Assembly (NCBI GenBank): GCA_900313475.1
Contig: OMRJ01000295.1
Span: forward strand, 1-5,698
Direction: 5' to 3'
Origin: an uncultured Eubacteriales bacterium
Lineage (GTDB): Bacteria; Bacillota; Clostridia; Oscillospirales; Acutalibacteraceae
DNA: 5,698 nt
Shown here piece after piece: positions 4,831-5,698 of this stretch. Positions within the stretch are counted from its first letter, which is position 1. Every line of letters begins with the position of its first letter. Below the pieces are notes generated by a model, which saw nothing but the letters and a program-made list of their open reading frames with translations, ran no database searches and had not been told where the DNA came from. The translations under genes and the position numbers were made by a program.

Positions 4831-5698
4831 TTGACAGATTTGAAGGATAAAAACGAATGCCGCTATGACCTTGTGTCTCTCGGCGAGATAATGCTGCGCT
4901 TTGACCCCGGAGACATGCGTGTCAGAAACGCGCGTTCTTTCCGTGTGTGGGAGGGCGGCGGAGAATACAACGTCGCGAGAGGTCTTGCAAGCTGTTTTCG
5001 CATGCGCACGGGCATTATAACCGCATTTGCCGACAATGACACGGGCAGACTTGCGGAGGAGCTTATTCGGCAAAGCGGCACCGATGTTTCGCTTATAAAG
5101 TGGTTTCCGTATGACGGCATAGGAAGAAGTGTCCGAAACGGTCTTAATTTCGTTGACCGCGGCTTCGGAATACGCGGCGCCGCAGGCACATCCGACAGGG
5201 CAAACACCGCCGCGTCTCAGCTTACTCCCGACATGATCGACTTCGACCGCATTTTCGGCACGCTCGGCACACGATGGTTTCACACGGGCGGCATTTTCTC
5301 CGCACTGTCCGTTTCATCGGCGCAAACGGCGCTTGCCGCCGTAAAAGCCGCAAAAAAACACGGCTCGGCGGTGTCATTCGACATGAACTACCGTCCGTCG
5401 CTTTGGAAGGCGCTGCCCGACGAAGACGAAGAAAAGAGAATGCTGCGGGAGCTTGCCGCAAACACCGATCTGCTCATAGCGGGTCCCGACGATCTTACAA
5501 AGCGACTCGGCGTCCCCTCCCCGAAAACGGGAATGAGCGACGAGCAGTATTTTACGGCACTTTTCACCGCAGCCGTAAAAAAATATCCGAACCTCAAGGT
5601 GCTTGCATGCACGCGCAGAAAAGTCATAACCGCTACAAAAAACGACTGGAGCGCGCTGCTGTTCTGCAACGGCAGAATATACAAAAGCCGTGAATTTA
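4831..5698 (+). CDS. PfkB-family sugar kinase, 2-keto-3-deoxygluconate kinase-like (3' end cut by window)
   Basis: PfkB (ribokinase-fold) kinases transfer phosphate from ATP to sugars. The close relatives suggested here phosphorylate 2-keto-3-deoxygluconate for cleavage by KDPG aldolase. The visible 289 residues start at TTG (4831) and remain open to the edge; the family is usually about 310-345 residues. Motifs are YDLVSLGEIMLRFDPGD (12-28), the glycine-rich substrate motif EGGGEYNVARGLA (41-53), VRNGLNFVDRGFGIRG (101-116), TSDRANTAASQL (120-131), WFHTGGIFSALS (149-160) and SFDMNYRPSLW (182-192). The last resembles the DxNYRPxLW of KDG kinases. AGPDD (217-221) stands where relatives usually have GNEED. 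The GxGD catalytic-base motif near the C-terminus lies beyond the window. Cotranscription with the isomerase gene 16 nt upstream is very likely. PfkB membership is firm; the substrate is a moderate inference. Confidence 0.88.
   Translation, partial: MTDLKDKNECRYDLVSLGEIMLRFDPGDMRVRNARSFRVWEGGGEYNVARGLASCFRMRTGIITAFADNDTGRLAEELIRQSGTDVSLIKWFPYDGIGRSVRNGLNFVDRGFGIRGAAGTSDRANTAASQLTPDMIDFDRIFGTLGTRWFHTGGIFSALSVSSAQTALAAVKAAKKHGSAVSFDMNYRPSLWKALPDEDEEKRMLRELAANTDLLIAGPDDLTKRLGVPSPKTGMSDEQYFTALFTAAVKKYPNLKVLACTRRKVITATKNDWSALLFCNGRIYKSREF

Noticed and set aside
4759..5283. A 174-codon minus-strand open frame over the isomerase-kinase junction
   Set aside because: The plus strand holds the PfkB motifs and a strong ribosome site over the same bases; the minus-strand product has no family features.

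Overview
The window looks like a piece of a Firmicutes genome, most likely an uncultured Clostridia member (Oscillospiraceae or a relative). This is inferred from gene order (nusB, an M22/TsaD-like gene, xseA, xseB, ispA, dxs), purine-rich Shine-Dalgarno sites, sigma-A-type promoters, GTG and TTG starts, and moderate GC content with an AT-rich intergenic region. No sequence search was possible, so the taxon is tentative.

Layout: positions 1-3802 hold a leftward (minus-strand) housekeeping operon. In transcription order it runs nusB, a TsaD/Kae1-family paralogue, xseA, xseB, ispA, and the first 31 codons of dxs, which runs off the left edge. Three junctions are overlapping (two ATGA overlaps of 4 nt and one overlap of 8 nt), which suggests translational coupling. 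A good sigma-A promoter with an extended -10 lies just upstream of nusB at 3852-3880. xseA is split by an apparent one-base deletion in a short homopolymer at 2053-2056. Both halves keep the family's conserved residues, and one base restores a normal protein of about 403 residues.

Positions 3803-4019 are a 217-bp AT-rich divergent promoter region. A second promoter, at 3966-3994, points right into a two-gene sugar operon. Its first gene (4020-4814) is a xylose-isomerase-like TIM-barrel sugar isomerase/epimerase. Its second (4831 to beyond the right edge) is a PfkB-family sugar kinase resembling 2-keto-3-deoxygluconate kinases. The kinase starts with TTG behind a very strong Shine-Dalgarno site.

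How the genes fit together: NusB acts in rRNA antitermination, XseA/XseB form exonuclease VII, and Dxs and IspA supply isoprenoid precursors and prenyl diphosphates; their clustering is a conserved clostridial arrangement rather than one pathway. The divergent pair probably isomerises and phosphorylates a sugar or sugar acid whose identity cannot be read here. I found no RNA genes, CRISPR arrays, mobile elements or terminators. Nothing amounts to a clearly new system. The best leads are the broken xseA, the TsaD-like paralogue with a changed signature, an unusual second aspartate motif in IspA, and the sugar operon of unknown substrate.
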